64,000 bases of DNA from Ascochyta rabiei (GCF_004011695.2 NC_082426.1:62001-126000); one strand, 5' to 3'. Shown: positions 21,885-33,291, numbered from the stretch's first letter. Program-made: numbers and translations. Notes: generated by a model not told the origin, from the letters alone.

Positions 21885-22861
21885 ATGGCTTTCTTCTCCA
21901 AGATCAAGAAGGCAAAGGAAGCCGCTGCGGAACATAAGAAAGAAGCAGCTACCCAAGAGCCACAAAAACCCAAAGTCCCGTACAAACACATCCCCGTCCA
22001 CGCTGCTGCAGACGCCTTGTCAGCGACTCCCACAACCATCCGCGCTGAAGATCTAAGAGAGAGGATTGCAGCGGCTCGAAGGAGCAGGTCCATGTCATCT
22101 GCCAGTGCAAACCCAAGATCAGGCGTCGCATTGTATCAGACAGTAAACACACCAACATCTCGATCGCGTCCCAGCTCTATCGCCTCATCGCCCACCCACA
22201 GCCGCAATGGCAGCCTCGGCAAGAGGACAAACAGTGACCTCTCCATCTCTACAATGATGCAATCAAACCAGGAGGCGCCTTCACGCGGACGCCAGCCTGC
22301 GCGTCGCGACTATTTTAGCCATTCATCAAGTGTACCTACTGTGCCCCAGCTTCCTGCACAGCATCGACCGGCGCCTCAGACTACTATCAGCAGCCGGTCT
22401 TCTGTCACTAAGAGAAGGAGCCCACTTTCTGCAATGTCTATCACCGAAGACGGTATGTGCAGCTCTGCCACATGATATAGCAAGGCTGACCAACCCAGAC
22501 GAAGCTGGCGAGCCATCTTCCAGTAGCTCTCAAGCATCCGATGGATCCGTAGCATCTTCGCGTAAGTCTTGCATGGAAATTGTACCATGACATCGCTAAT
22601 AGATTCACAGAAAGTTCCACCACTGAGGTCTCAAGGCCAAACAGCAGCCAAGATCAGAACAAGGATATTAACAAGGAACAGAATTACAGCAGACCGTTGT
22701 CCACAATTGCTTCGGCCCCAGTAACACCGGATGTAACTCCGCAATCGCAATACAAGCACCAGTCTGTCATTGATGTTTCTTCGGCGCAGCCAGAGCCTGC
22801 GAAGAAGAAGTCGAGATTCTCCCTCTTCTCTCGCAAGAGCATGCTTGTCGCGGCGCATTGA
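21885..22861 (+). CDS. Low-complexity basic/Ser-rich protein, unknown function
   Basis: Three exons: 21885-22452, 22499-22561 and 22611-22861, with short introns (46 and 49 bp, GTATGT..CCCAG and GTAAGT..CACAG). The joined frame is 293 aa. The N-terminus (MAFFSKIKKAKEAAAEHKKE) is a Lys/Ala-rich helix. A short motif-like segment follows (KVPYKHIPVHAAADALS, about residues 30-46). The rest is Ser/Pro/Arg-rich and disordered, with a final basic patch (KKKSRFSLFSRKSML). Intron phases agree exactly, which supports a real gene. A PYKHIPxHAAxDA motif of this kind recurs in other filamentous ascomycete proteins as I recall, but I know no function. Confidence 0.7.
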
Positions 22862-24658
22862 TGGACGCGTCGCTTTTGCAACAGTTTCCGATCTTGCACA
22901 TCACACTCCTTTGCAGTCTGATACGCTCATCCAACGCCTTTCGGCCTCACGTTCATTTTTGTTTCCACAATTTACAGTATCGGCATTTCAGCAAGGTCAA
23001 GGGCACATTCAGCGGGGCGTCGGGGCGTTTTTACAAATTTTGAACCTGTACGTAGGCACTCAGCACATTGCAGAGTCTTCAAGTTGTCACGAATGGCAAG
23101 GTTAAGCCAGGAGAGGATAGATACACAAGCAAAGAATATTGTCAATTGAACGAATTACTGGACACAAGCTACTCGACCGTCTTCAATCTCAACATCACTT
23201 CAGACAGCAAGTCAGATTGGTTTCAGCCTCAACGTGCTTTACGACCCACTTCTTCAAACGGCCCTTTTCCTCTATCAGCCTGGATCAGCTAGCCACAAAA
23301 CAGGCTTCGTATTTGCTATCGCGACATTGACGTGGAGGGGATTCCGGTCAGACGTGACTTTCTAGCTCTGAGATTGATTGGTAGAGCGCAGTGCATAAAG
23401 TCGGCATGTACATACAGACACGTCACAACTACCGACCAGTACCCTGCAGATGGACAATCTCAAATGGATTCAGCTGAAGAGCAATCGAGAGCGCCACCAA
23501 CCCGGACATCCCCCTTCGGAAGGGCGAATGCACGTGCAAGGAATATTACAGGAATGTTAGAGGGCGTCAGAGAACCTAGGCGCTGCACCCACGGGCGAGG
23601 CCTCGACGGCACGGCATGGAGCGACGTCAAGAGCCAAGAACGCGGCGCCAGCAGCTGTTGCACACACACACGTTGCGGGCCCTGCGCCGAAGCCACACCA
23701 TCGTCTTGTACGTCGTGTCGGTCTTTGCGGAAAGGGGGGCCGGGTTCCAGGAAGCTTTGTCGGGCTAGATCAGCCATCCAACATTCTCGCATAGCGACTC
23801 GCGGCCGTACTAAGTAGGAGCCTGACAGAAGGGCCTGCACGCTATACCGAGACGGTGGCTGGGAAGATAGAGACGCCTCTTTAAGGGCGTTTGCTGCATT
23901 AGCGGTGTCAGTGTGGCGAGACCCACGACGAAGGCTAGCCTGACCCAGAAGTGGACAACAGAGCCGTGGACGTGGGCCAAGATCGACGGATCCTCCGAGA
24001 GCGAGTCGCGGCACATTCCTGTTAACGCTGCTGCTCCACCAACCTTTTGACGTTCGAAGACGAGGTTTAGAACCGCCATGTAGATTTGCAGCGCCACAAA
24101 ACCCCTCATGATCCTCAGCTGCAACCGTGCTACGTTAGTACAGGGCGTTCAGACAGATGCGCAGCTCAGCCTCGCAAGCCAAGTATTGACCACGGCACGC
24201 GCGGTCTGGAGCAATGTGGAATTTACCTTTGTGGCGAGCCAGCGGCCTTGTTGAGAAGATTTGCAATATCCCTGCGAGTATGTCACTCCAAGCACACCAT
24301 GACGAGATCGACTCTGCTTGTCATTACCACGAGGCTGAACTTTACACGGCATCTTCGAATCGACCATGACTCGCAGCCCCGGAATCCAGCACCAAGGTAA
24401 TCGTCATCCAAAGATCAGGGTCTGGGTTTTGCTCAAATCACACCTCACGTGTCCCAGACCATGGTCCTGGTCGAACCCAGTCCCAAGGAAAGGCATTCTC
24501 AGCACATCGCCGCTGTAATAGAGCGGAATACCGTGGTAGCGAAGAAAGGAGCACGGTCCAAGTCTCTATCGATAAGCTAGAATCGCGTGCATCACACGAG
24601 GCGGCGGAGTTAACGACGCGACTTCCCCACGCTCGAACCTGGGGTCGCTGAGGCTGCT
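22862..24658. other. Intergenic, no gene recognised
   Basis: About 1.8 kb. Several 80-180 codon frames overlap on both strands (plus 23332-23817, minus 24014-23460, minus 24124-23810) with no recognisable domain or signal, so I leave them uncalled. One of them could be a lineage-specific small protein. Confidence 0.4.
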
Positions 24659-25291
24659 ATGGACCCTTCGAAGCGCACAAGAGAGGCGCTACTCGGTAAG
24701 CTCTCTCTTCCATTGCTGGTTTACTCGGCGTAAGGCGAGGCTTAGGCTCAGCCTTGCTGCGCATGCGCATACGCTCTGTGGTCTAGATGGCCCTCTCTCT
24801 TTCTCCGCGGTGCCTGCTGACGCCTACCAGCGCGCGCAGAAGCACTCTGCGATGCCATCACGCCGCGGAGTGACAACGTCGATCCTGCCGCCGGCGACGG
24901 CTACCTGAGCACGATCCTCAAAGCAGTCAAGATGGACGGCGCGCCGCCGAGCACCATGGCAGCTGCGAACGACTACGCGACGAGCGCGGCGAAGGAGTTG
25001 ACGATCCGCGAACAGACTGCCGGGCTGGTGCGTGTGGTGGTGTCTTGAACAGATGCAGGAATGCTTGCGTTGACGCATTGACAGATCAAGACGACGCAGG
25101 ACATCGCGACGCTGATACGCGATCTGCAGGAGTTGTGGCTGTTTGGCGGGCTTGATACGCTGCAGAACCCGGCGGATCAGGAGACGCAGAAGAGGAAGGC
25201 TGAGGATGTTGCGGGCATGATTGAGGTGCTTGCGCAGCAGACGCCTGGCGTGAAAGTGGAGGCACGAGAGGATACGAACGGGGGGGTGTGA
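24659..25291 (+). CDS. MED22: Mediator of RNA polymerase II transcription subunit 22
   Basis: Three exons: 24659-24695, 24840-25027 and 25085-25291, with introns GTAAGC..GCGCAG and GTGCGT..GACAG. The product is 143 aa, the normal size for MED22 (Srb6/Surf5 family). The C-terminal helical pair has the family pattern ELTIREQTAGLIKTTQDIAT then LIRDLQELWLFGGLDTL, where the LWLFGxLDT ending is a recognisable feature of fungal MED22. This subunit sits in the Mediator head and contacts RNA polymerase II. The first intron (144 bp) is longer than most here and its exon join is the least certain part. Confidence 0.75.
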
Positions 25292-26178
25292 AGTCGATTG
25301 AGTGATCAAGGAACATCCAACGGGGGAGACGTCAAGCCCTGAACGTCGATGGGCGGTACACAAGAGTCTGTCTGGCAAATACAAACGACTCGGCGAGATC
25401 GTTGTGTCAACTGCACATCAGCTCTGCGCAGGATGAACGTCGCAGACCGTCGCAGCGTCCAGCGGTATGTTCGTTACCAGAGCGAGACGTGAGCACACAA
25501 CGCAAGAGATACCCAGATAGATGCCAATGCTTCCATAACGGCTACCATACCTGTTTGGCTGATTTCATGAAAATCTTTACCAATTCACGGAGGTTTGTCG
25601 ATTGAGCAGCGTGTATGATTTCTATTCAAGATCTGGTACGTTTGAAGTCGATGTAAATGCGTACTTGTTTCATGTAAGTAATCACTTTTAAACCCATCAC
25701 AATCTGCGCCAGTAACCACACGCCATAACAACGTCAATAGTTTATGCAACAGCACAAAATGAATAGCGCTTAGGACATACAACAACTCTTTCTATCAAGA
25801 GATCTAATTTGCGTTGTTTTCATGGACCTTAGCATTGCTTAGCAAGGTGTTCCTGCGCAAGGGATTACCCAATCAAACGAGCTTTTGTCTTACAACCTCC
25901 TTCCTCAACACAACCCTTCCTTGCCAACGTTCGTCAACTCCACTGCTGTTTGTCACATTTACTGGCGTTTTTATTGATGCGTTTTGTCTCCGGTGTTTTC
26001 TATGCACGCTTTTTAGTTGAATTCCACATCCATATCACCAGGGACGGCGCTACGTGTACTCTCAAAACTTCATCAGGGCCGCGAAAGAGCTAGTCTTGGA
26101 CATTCCTTCTTTGCGGTCGCTCTTATACTCGCATGCCGAACTAGGTGGAGGAAACCCTGCGTGTCTGAGTACTGCAAC
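25292..26178. other. Intergenic, no gene recognised
   Basis: About 890 bp downstream of MED22. It includes a pyrimidine-rich stretch before 26179. The reading frame of the next gene is open from 26017 but its first 54 codons look less protein-like than what follows. Confidence 0.4.
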
Positions 26179-28131
26179 ATGCTTCGATGTTATGCCGTGC
26201 GCACTATCGTGCCTGAGACTCGTGCGCGCACTGGCGCAGCTGCAATTCGTGGATATCGTAATGCACGATCGTCAAACCCATATCCAACACAGGACCAGCA
26301 GAGTTCAGATTCTACCACACGATCTCTTAGCCACGTCTCGCCTCGGAGCGGAGCGGTGTCCATGGGCAGTAAGCCTGATGTTACAAAAGCCAGGGCAGGC
26401 ATGTGGCAGACTGCGCGGCGTGCTGCTCCCCGGTTACTATCTGTCGATTCGGCGGCGTTACTCGAGCGGCTATTGCTCTCCGGCACCACGTCGAAGCTTC
26501 GTCATGTAGACAACGCCAAGCCGCGCACACCAAGCAATCGCAGATCACCAAGTTCAGCCCACACAACGTTAAAGCGCTCTGTACCACCCCCTTTGATCCC
26601 ATATTGGGGGAAACCATACCTCGCCGAAAAGTTGCTTATTAAATACAAAACGCCTGACGTAGCATTTCAGGCCTTGAATGTTCTTTATGATCATGCCAAA
26701 ACGACGTCGTGGGACAGACAAGGCTGGCTTGCGCGCAACAACTGGCAGAACGCCGATGAAATTTTCAAAGAGATTTCTTGCCAAACTGAAGACTACGTTT
26801 TCTATCGGTTTCTAGGAGGAAAGCTGCATGAAGCTGCATATGAGCGAGCGCAGGGCGCCACAAAGCTCATCACCTTAGATACATTGCGTCGTTATACGTC
26901 TGGTTTGTCCGTGGACGTAAAGATGCGCCCATTTCTTGAGCAGTCTCGATTTTTTGACTGGTTGGCTTGGACGGTTACCTCTTCCCCTTACTCAGGATTG
27001 CGGGCCTTAGGGCCGCAGTTGCGCGTTTTGTCTGGAGAAACACACCTGATTGTCAAGAACTTGGCACGTTTTAGAGCCATTGTGAGCAGTCCTGACAGCT
27101 ACGAGAAACGATATGAGATGGCCAAGCGCCGTCTCGCTGGAGAGTGCGAAGATCTTCACCGCAGCACATCAGAGCTGTGGGCCGTTCTTGCCGAGTTCTT
27201 CAATTTGCTCAAAGCAGCCAATACATACGACAATCGTAGGCCATTTTACACATTCAACGCCACTCTCAAAAGTTTCAAGAGAGAAGCGATAGGCATTACA
27301 GACGACCTGTTCATGATTGGAATGAGACGACACGGATCTAAAAGATGTTGCCGAGAGAACACTTTCAACGCTCTACATCATCATATCAAGCTGCTGGGCG
27401 GCTCGTTACGTCAATCAGTAAGAAGCATCCAACGCTCCTACTACGACATTTGTTTCGACGCCGTCAACCGATCCCGCATAAGTTCCAGGTTCATCCCTGT
27501 CCTTGCACATAAGGGATCTATCAGACGATTACTGAACGACTTACTCTTGAACAATCGACGCATGGTAAACATATACTACGAGTCACTCCTGCACTTCTGG
27601 ATGCGGCACGTCGAGCTCATGTCACCGTCGGAGCTCGAACGTCAAGACAGAGTAGCACAGCGCCATTGGCTGGCACAGCTGAGATCTGATGATACGCACG
27701 TGTCACGAGAGATAGAACTCAACAACCTGTACCTTCCCATACGTCGATCTCGTCAAAAACTCGCTCATTTTCCAGGATGGAGTCGTGATTCAGCAAGTCC
27801 TGGCGCTTGGTCTTCGTCCAGATATCGAGTGACAATACATGAGGAGGCTATCAAAGCTATTGAAAGATTGGAGCAGATATCTCCATCGCAATCCCAGAAT
27901 AATTCGCAAGTCCTGCGTAGGCTCCTGAACCTAGATGGCAAATCTACGTCCAGCTCCAAAGGTGTACCGCTCCGATCAAAGCCTCCATCTACTACCCGTG
28001 GCAGAAAAACAAGGGGTCAGAGTCCAGAGAGACACCCTGAAAACTTCGGTTCCCGCTCTCTTAGCCTGCTACACCCTGAGCATAAACAGCGTGGGCGGCG
28101 TGCAGCAGGTGCAAGTCATAGTCGGAAGTAG
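26179..28131 (+). CDS. Large protein of unknown family, possible mitochondrial import signal
   Basis: A single long frame, open from 26017; I place the start at 26179 (650 aa) because MLRCYAVRTIVPETRARTG is an Arg-rich, acid-free leader typical of mitochondrial targeting peptides. The middle (about residues 150-570) is a well-formed helical protein with many aromatic and basic residues (for example LLNNRRMVNIYYESLLHFW). The last 90 residues are basic and low-complexity. I recognise no domain. Near the 3' end the +1 frame (27935-28339) is also open and looks protein-like, so a frameshift or unseen intron may alter the true C-terminus. Length and composition make a real gene likely. Confidence 0.6.
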   Translation: MLRCYAVRTIVPETRARTGAAAIRGYRNARSSNPYPTQDQQSSDSTTRSLSHVSPRSGAVSMGSKPDVTKARAGMWQTARRAAPRLLSVDSAALLERLLLSGTTSKLRHVDNAKPRTPSNRRSPSSAHTTLKRSVPPPLIPYWGKPYLAEKLLIKYKTPDVAFQALNVLYDHAKTTSWDRQGWLARNNWQNADEIFKEISCQTEDYVFYRFLGGKLHEAAYERAQGATKLITLDTLRRYTSGLSVDVKMRPFLEQSRFFDWLAWTVTSSPYSGLRALGPQLRVLSGETHLIVKNLARFRAIVSSPDSYEKRYEMAKRRLAGECEDLHRSTSELWAVLAEFFNLLKAANTYDNRRPFYTFNATLKSFKREAIGITDDLFMIGMRRHGSKRCCRENTFNALHHHIKLLGGSLRQSVRSIQRSYYDICFDAVNRSRISSRFIPVLAHKGSIRRLLNDLLLNNRRMVNIYYESLLHFWMRHVELMSPSELERQDRVAQRHWLAQLRSDDTHVSREIELNNLYLPIRRSRQKLAHFPGWSRDSASPGAWSSSRYRVTIHEEAIKAIERLEQISPSQSQNNSQVLRRLLNLDGKSTSSSKGVPLRSKPPSTTRGRKTRGQSPERHPENFGSRSLSLLHPEHKQRGRRAAGASHSRK

Positions 28132-28889
28132 AAGGGACCACCAATATCAATACTCCGTGTTCTGTTGGCTTACTTCTAAACGCCATGACAAGGTGATTGT
28201 GGCCCAATGGCTCTCGGAGGTTTTCATCGTCCGTAACCCAATATACATAACCCAGATTTCGAACTGTACATCTACTGCATCGATCCTCGACGGACCTTGC
28301 TCCGTTCACCGCATTTGCGTTTGCTGCAGCGGGATATAACCCTGTCATGCATTGCAAACAACAGCTTTGGATGCTGCCAAGCCAATAATATCATTGTCAA
28401 GTAAATCCTCAGACGCTTCGATTGATTGATTGATTGATTGATTGATGAGTTTAACGTCCTGTGTGAGTCTAAGACTATATAAGACGAGAGCAGTTAAGCT
28501 GCTCCAGTAATTCCTCAGACGCTTCTTTTGTTCTCAAGACCTCGATTGGTTGGAGAGTGCGTTTGAGTTGGTTTGGTGGCATGTCTGGCGACGATAGATG
28601 CCACGAGAATGGACGTAATTTTTTGTCTTGTATACGTTTGTGTTATGATGTCGCTCTCGATGCTGCCCAAGCCAATAACAGGCTTCTTACTAGCAGAGTG
28701 TCGAGGGCGGTATCGTAGCAGGCATAATCGAAGTGGGAGATACCAACCCACTGCCTCGTCAGGTTGATTGCGATGTGCTAGAGCGTTCTTCCCGTCATCA
28801 GCACCAGTTCGACACAGCAGAAGGGCAGCTCGTTCTCGAAGACGACCATCAGACCACAGCTTGGAAGAATCTGGACTCACCGCCTGCGG
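28132..28889. other. Intergenic with short repeats
   Basis: About 760 bp. Holds a (GATT)n microsatellite at 28420-28446. Two short words are repeated: TCCTCAGACGCTTC at about 28406 and 28512, and GATGCTGCC(C)AAGCCAATAA at about 28369 and 28658. They suggest a local duplication. No gene recognised; open frames on both strands are short and unconvincing. Confidence 0.5.
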
Positions 28890-31800
28890 ATGTCCACTAC
28901 GGCCTCAGCTAGCGGCTCTCTCACCTCGATCAGTGGTCACCCCGAGACGGCGCTTACGACCTCACGCAATCACCTCGTGGCCAAGCACTTGGACCCTGTT
29001 TTTATTAAAAAGCGCTCTTCACTCTCGATCACCCAGCCTTCTGCTTCTCCAGCATGCAGTCTTGATCCTCTCTGCGGTAGACTCCCACCGGGGCGACTTC
29101 TTGAATACTCGCCAAGCAAAGGCGAAACCGAGAAGGTACATAATTCACTACAGGGAAATCGACACAAGGCCGCTCGCAAAAGGTACGAAGTGAGAAGGTA
29201 CAAGAGCGCGGAAATCGTGGACAGTGAGAGCGGGAACTTGGACGCAGACGCCAGTGATGATCAGCATCAAGACCACGGAGATCCTCCTACGACATCGAAA
29301 CGCGCTTCACACAGCACCTCCAACGTAGCCTCGAAAGGCGCTAGGCAGACTAAGAGCGGTAGAGCTTCTGTGACACCACACAAGATGCATAATCGATCTC
29401 GGATGAATTCGTTGACTTTCGCCGCCTCAAGCAGCCGCTCTACCAAAGATATGAGGAAGAGGCCCTTGACGCCTACAGCGCCTTTGGGTATTCCAAAACG
29501 ATCCAAGAGTGGCCCGTTCATTGTCGATTCAAGCAGCGAGGATGACGGAGACAGTGATGATGATGATGATGATGTTGATGATGACGACGACAATGACGAA
29601 GGAGATGGATTCAGTTACAGTGCTCATATCTCTGTAACGTCAAAGCGTCCTGAGAGAAGCGGTACAGACAGGGTTGAAAAGCTGGACGACGTAGTCGGAA
29701 GTCTTTCGTCTCCAAAAGCCAGCTTTCAGCAGCAAGCTCCGATTGGAGCACCTGTACGCCAGCTAACTGCACCGAAAGCTGCACCAATACCCTATTCAAG
29801 GGAAGGGCTGAACAGAGAACGGCTGAAGATGATGCTGGCAAGGAAGCGAGGCCCTGTTGAAGTGCAGAGTCCGACACAACAGAAAGCGCCGATGTCGATA
29901 GGAAGGGCAGGAGCTGATCCACGAAGCCGACCATGGAGCGGTCGCAGCTTTTCAGGAGACCAACGCACTGTGACCGAAGCGCAGAACAAAGCCGGCAGGA
30001 ATATTTCGCCTTTTGCGAGAGCTCGACCAAAAGCGGACCAAGCTGTATCCAGCAGCTCCCGAGAGATACCGTCAAACCAGGTGCAAGACACGAAGCCAAG
30101 TTTGCTTTCCAAAACTACAGAAGTGCCTGCGAACAAAGCTTTCGAGCCCTCTCAGGCCAGTCGCGCCACTATACAACAGCCACCTTCCCTTGATGATACA
30201 AATCTCAAGCCATATGCACAGCCAGCTGCATTATCACGCCAACCAAATTCTTCCACCCTACGAACAGCAAATACTGCCCCATCACATGACGCAGCGAACA
30301 AAAGCTCTCTGTTGAATATTCTAGACACAGCAAAAGCCGGACATGATGCGGCGGCTGTTGAATATGACAAAATTGGAAAGGAGTGGCAGAAGGCTAAGAT
30401 TGGACGGGTGCCGACAAAGTCAGCAAAGAGTGTGAAGAGACCTGAGGTCGGAGCGAGATACGGGCATACTTTGACAGCAGGGAAGACAAGTGATGCAGAG
30501 AAGGTAAATATGGGAATGGCGGATATGCGTGCTGTGCCAGCAGACGCAAAGGCCATGCAAGTACCAGTATCGAGAGGCCAGGCATCTCTTAGGCAATCTC
30601 GTCCAGGTTCACCGAGAGCTCAGGTGGAGACATCGGCTTCAAGGCCTGTCCCGGCTTTCGGGATTTCGCCAGTGGATCGAACGTCGGCGGAAAAACTGCG
30701 TCGCCCTGCCCCGAATGCAAGGCGAAGATCGATGAATGCTCCTCCAAACCAGAACCCACTTCCGGCCACGTCCAGAAACGAAATCCCCCCAGCTACGATT
30801 TCTACTGCAGAGGGGCAGGGTAACTTTCGTGTTAACAACCAGACTCGGATACCTCATACGTCTTCGCCGAAGGAGCGAATGCCTGTGCGAACTTTTGAAA
30901 ATTCCAATAACTCTTCCGTGAGGGACACGGTGGACTCAGGTAATTTCGCCAAGGGAACAGCTGCAAATGCAACTTGGAGGAAGTCTGAGCAGTCATTTTC
31001 AGATGTTCGGGCAAGTACGTTCAGTGTGACCGACATAGAACTTCCAGGACGTCAATCACAAAAATTGCCTACGATGCAGCCTCAACTTTCACTTGCCTTT
31101 GCAGATACCGGATCTGTGAACAAAGCGCAAGTTCTAGTCAAACCGTCTGTAACGTCTGAGCGTGGTATCAGCTCACTATCGACACTGAAAACTCATGCAA
31201 ACAATCAAAGACAGGACAACGATGAAGCTATGGAACTGTCGTACGAGAGCTCGACCGCTTTCCCGTCTGGAGCATTGCAGCCAATTTCTATAAGCACCAA
31301 ATCTCGTCCCCAAAGACAAGTACCAGTAGCGGTGATGGTTCGCCCTACACGCGAAGACGATGCGAAGTCCCTCTCAGCTGGCAGCACGGTTGAGACGGGG
31401 TTAGAAGCGGTTGAGTTGTCGAAGATACGTCTCGAAAGTCCAGATACATCTCTATCCGACCACTCTGAAGCACAGTCCTCGACCATGGAGTCCGATGCTC
31501 AGGTGAGCACTTCCATGCCAGCGATGACCCATCAACATTCCACAAATATTGCAGACAATGCAGCCTCGGATGCACCTGACAGGAAGGGTCCCAGTGCCGA
31601 CCGTCAAGGTTCGGTCAGATTTGAAGTCATTACCCAGACGCCTTTGCCTGCACACGTAGCTGATATCGCTCTGGAAAAGCAGTCCGCAGAGGTCTTGGAA
31701 CCGGTCGTGAGCCAATCAACACAGTCCGTCGAAATCGTACATGAAGAACCAACACTGCCAGTCGCATCCTTCCAAGAGACCTCACAGACTGCGTTGATAC

Positions 31801-32927
31801 CTCTTCGTCCACTGAATCCAGTTTCTGCAGAAGAGATGGCTCGTTTGATAGCTTCTGCCACGCTGCTATCGCCACGACCAGCCACGAACTCCTCATCGCT
31901 ACAAACTCTTCCAGTCTCGGACGCATTATGGAAGCCTCAGCTCGCTCCGACTATTGCCACCGTCTCGACACCTGCTTCTGCATCTTCCGCTGCGACATGT
32001 CCAGGGATAATCAGCCTCCAAACCCCCATTACTCCACACACCGCAGAACCGTATTTTGAGTACACTATTCACCAGATTCTCTCATCATCAGGATCAGAAT
32101 ATATCACGACGGAGATCTCGGCACAGCCCTTCCTTTCCGCTGACGCCGCCAACGCGCAGACAGAACTGCTTTTCCAGAACGCCCAACAGCAGTACAAGTA
32201 CCTGGACATGCTGTGTAAATCAACAACGACTACCGTCACCGATCACGGACTGGTAGTATGCGAAGGCAAATTCACCAACATCGAGAACCCAAGCGCAACA
32301 CTCACACTCAAGATATGGGTCGCGCAGAACGTAGTAGGAGTCCACGGCTCTCTGTCCTCTCTCTCACATCCTCAACAGCCCCTTCTCCTTTCTCGAAGCG
32401 TATACGCACTCCGACTATGGCGCCTCCTCGACGTCCCACCCAGTGCCTCTTCCTCCTCCTCCGCTTCCGCTTCTGACTCCGATTCCGACGCCTCCACCAC
32501 CAACGAGCCCAGTCAGTGTAAACCCCGCGTCCGCACCTATCACCCCCTCCCCTCGATAGCCACCGAACTGCACACCACCCTCGCAGCAGCGAACCGCGCT
32601 GCGAAACGCGTCCAGCTCGCACTCAGCCATGAGCCAGCCCCGACAAAATCCATGCAAAAACAATGGCAGACCCAGAACCTACGGGCGCTGAATCGAAAAC
32701 TCGAGGGTTTGGGACAGGAAGTCGACGATGACGACGAAGGGCGGGAGGGAGGTGGTGGTGGTGCTCCGCATAATGTAGGAGGAAGCAGAACGCCAAATCT
32801 CTTCGAATACGCAGCAGGCCGGCGTCGTGGGTGCTGGCGTAGCGTGTTTAACGGGTGTGAACTCGGTGCTGATGCATTCGAGCTGCTGGTGGTAAGGACC
32901 GGGATCTCAGGACCGCGGAACCTTTAA
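28890..32927 (+). CDS. Very large, mostly disordered protein of unknown function
   Basis: Single open frame of 1345 aa. The first 1000 residues are Ser/Thr/Pro/Lys-rich and probably disordered, with an acidic run (SSEDDGDSDDDDDDVDDDD, about residues 215-233) and basic patches (KRPLTPTAPLGIPKRSKS) suggesting a nuclear protein. A folded-looking domain lies near residues 1050-1190, beginning YFEYTIHQILSSSGSEY and including LTLKIWVAQNVVGVHGSL, after which the sequence is again Ser-rich and charged. I do not recognise the domain. The start is the first Met in frame; an upstream exon is possible. Unbroken length over 4 kb strongly supports a real gene. Confidence 0.75.
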   Translation: MSTTASASGSLTSISGHPETALTTSRNHLVAKHLDPVFIKKRSSLSITQPSASPACSLDPLCGRLPPGRLLEYSPSKGETEKVHNSLQGNRHKAARKRYEVRRYKSAEIVDSESGNLDADASDDQHQDHGDPPTTSKRASHSTSNVASKGARQTKSGRASVTPHKMHNRSRMNSLTFAASSSRSTKDMRKRPLTPTAPLGIPKRSKSGPFIVDSSSEDDGDSDDDDDDVDDDDDNDEGDGFSYSAHISVTSKRPERSGTDRVEKLDDVVGSLSSPKASFQQQAPIGAPVRQLTAPKAAPIPYSREGLNRERLKMMLARKRGPVEVQSPTQQKAPMSIGRAGADPRSRPWSGRSFSGDQRTVTEAQNKAGRNISPFARARPKADQAVSSSSREIPSNQVQDTKPSLLSKTTEVPANKAFEPSQASRATIQQPPSLDDTNLKPYAQPAALSRQPNSSTLRTANTAPSHDAANKSSLLNILDTAKAGHDAAAVEYDKIGKEWQKAKIGRVPTKSAKSVKRPEVGARYGHTLTAGKTSDAEKVNMGMADMRAVPADAKAMQVPVSRGQASLRQSRPGSPRAQVETSASRPVPAFGISPVDRTSAEKLRRPAPNARRRSMNAPPNQNPLPATSRNEIPPATISTAEGQGNFRVNNQTRIPHTSSPKERMPVRTFENSNNSSVRDTVDSGNFAKGTAANATWRKSEQSFSDVRASTFSVTDIELPGRQSQKLPTMQPQLSLAFADTGSVNKAQVLVKPSVTSERGISSLSTLKTHANNQRQDNDEAMELSYESSTAFPSGALQPISISTKSRPQRQVPVAVMVRPTREDDAKSLSAGSTVETGLEAVELSKIRLESPDTSLSDHSEAQSSTMESDAQVSTSMPAMTHQHSTNIADNAASDAPDRKGPSADRQGSVRFEVITQTPLPAHVADIALEKQSAEVLEPVVSQSTQSVEIVHEEPTLPVASFQETSQTALIPLRPLNPVSAEEMARLIASATLLSPRPATNSSSLQTLPVSDALWKPQLAPTIATVSTPASASSAATCPGIISLQTPITPHTAEPYFEYTIHQILSSSGSEYITTEISAQPFLSADAANAQTELLFQNAQQQYKYLDMLCKSTTTTVTDHGLVVCEGKFTNIENPSATLTLKIWVAQNVVGVHGSLSSLSHPQQPLLLSRSVYALRLWRLLDVPPSASSSSSASASDSDSDASTTNEPSQCKPRVRTYHPLPSIATELHTTLAAANRAAKRVQLALSHEPAPTKSMQKQWQTQNLRALNRKLEGLGQEVDDDDEGREGGGGGAPHNVGGSRTPNLFEYAAGRRRGCWRSVFNGCELGADAFELLVVRTGISGPRNL

Positions 32928-33291
32928 CCCAACTCTACAGCGAGTCTACACAAGAAGTGAGAGGGGGGGGGCTGGGTTGGAGAAAGATGGAACAGTACAC
33001 GATAACTAACGAAACTCTACATAACAAGACTTTTATTCATGGGACCGTGAACACCACCAAGCGTCTGAATGTAGATATCTTCAAGTCCCTCCCCTCCTCA
33101 CCCCAACCTACCGCGCCACAGCTCAAAAAGAGTAAACCAGCACCCCTCACTTCCCCGAAACACAAACCCCCCTTTTTTCCTTTCGTAACAACCACCACGA
33201 CGCACAGCGAACAAACAAACGAGTGCAGAAACCACAAACACCAGCAAAGCAGCATAAAAGGAGAAAAAAAGAAAAAAAGCAAAAATGGAAA
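32928..33291. other. Intergenic before the tRNA gene
   Basis: 364 bp between the 1345-aa gene's stop and the 3' end of the tRNA (minus strand). A-rich at 33261-33285, which on the minus strand provides the T-runs that end tRNA transcription. Confidence 0.5.
33264..33285 (-). terminator. RNA polymerase III T-run terminators
   Basis: On the minus strand the tRNA is followed by three T-runs: five T (33281-33285), seven T (33272-33278) and seven T (33264-33270). Four or more T residues end pol III transcripts, so this is a strong, redundant terminator. Confidence 0.85.

Noticed and set aside
23460..24124. Overlapping 100-184 codon minus-strand frames
   Set aside because: No domain, signal or splice pattern; composition like flanking non-coding DNA. 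Could be a lineage-specific gene but cannot be supported here.
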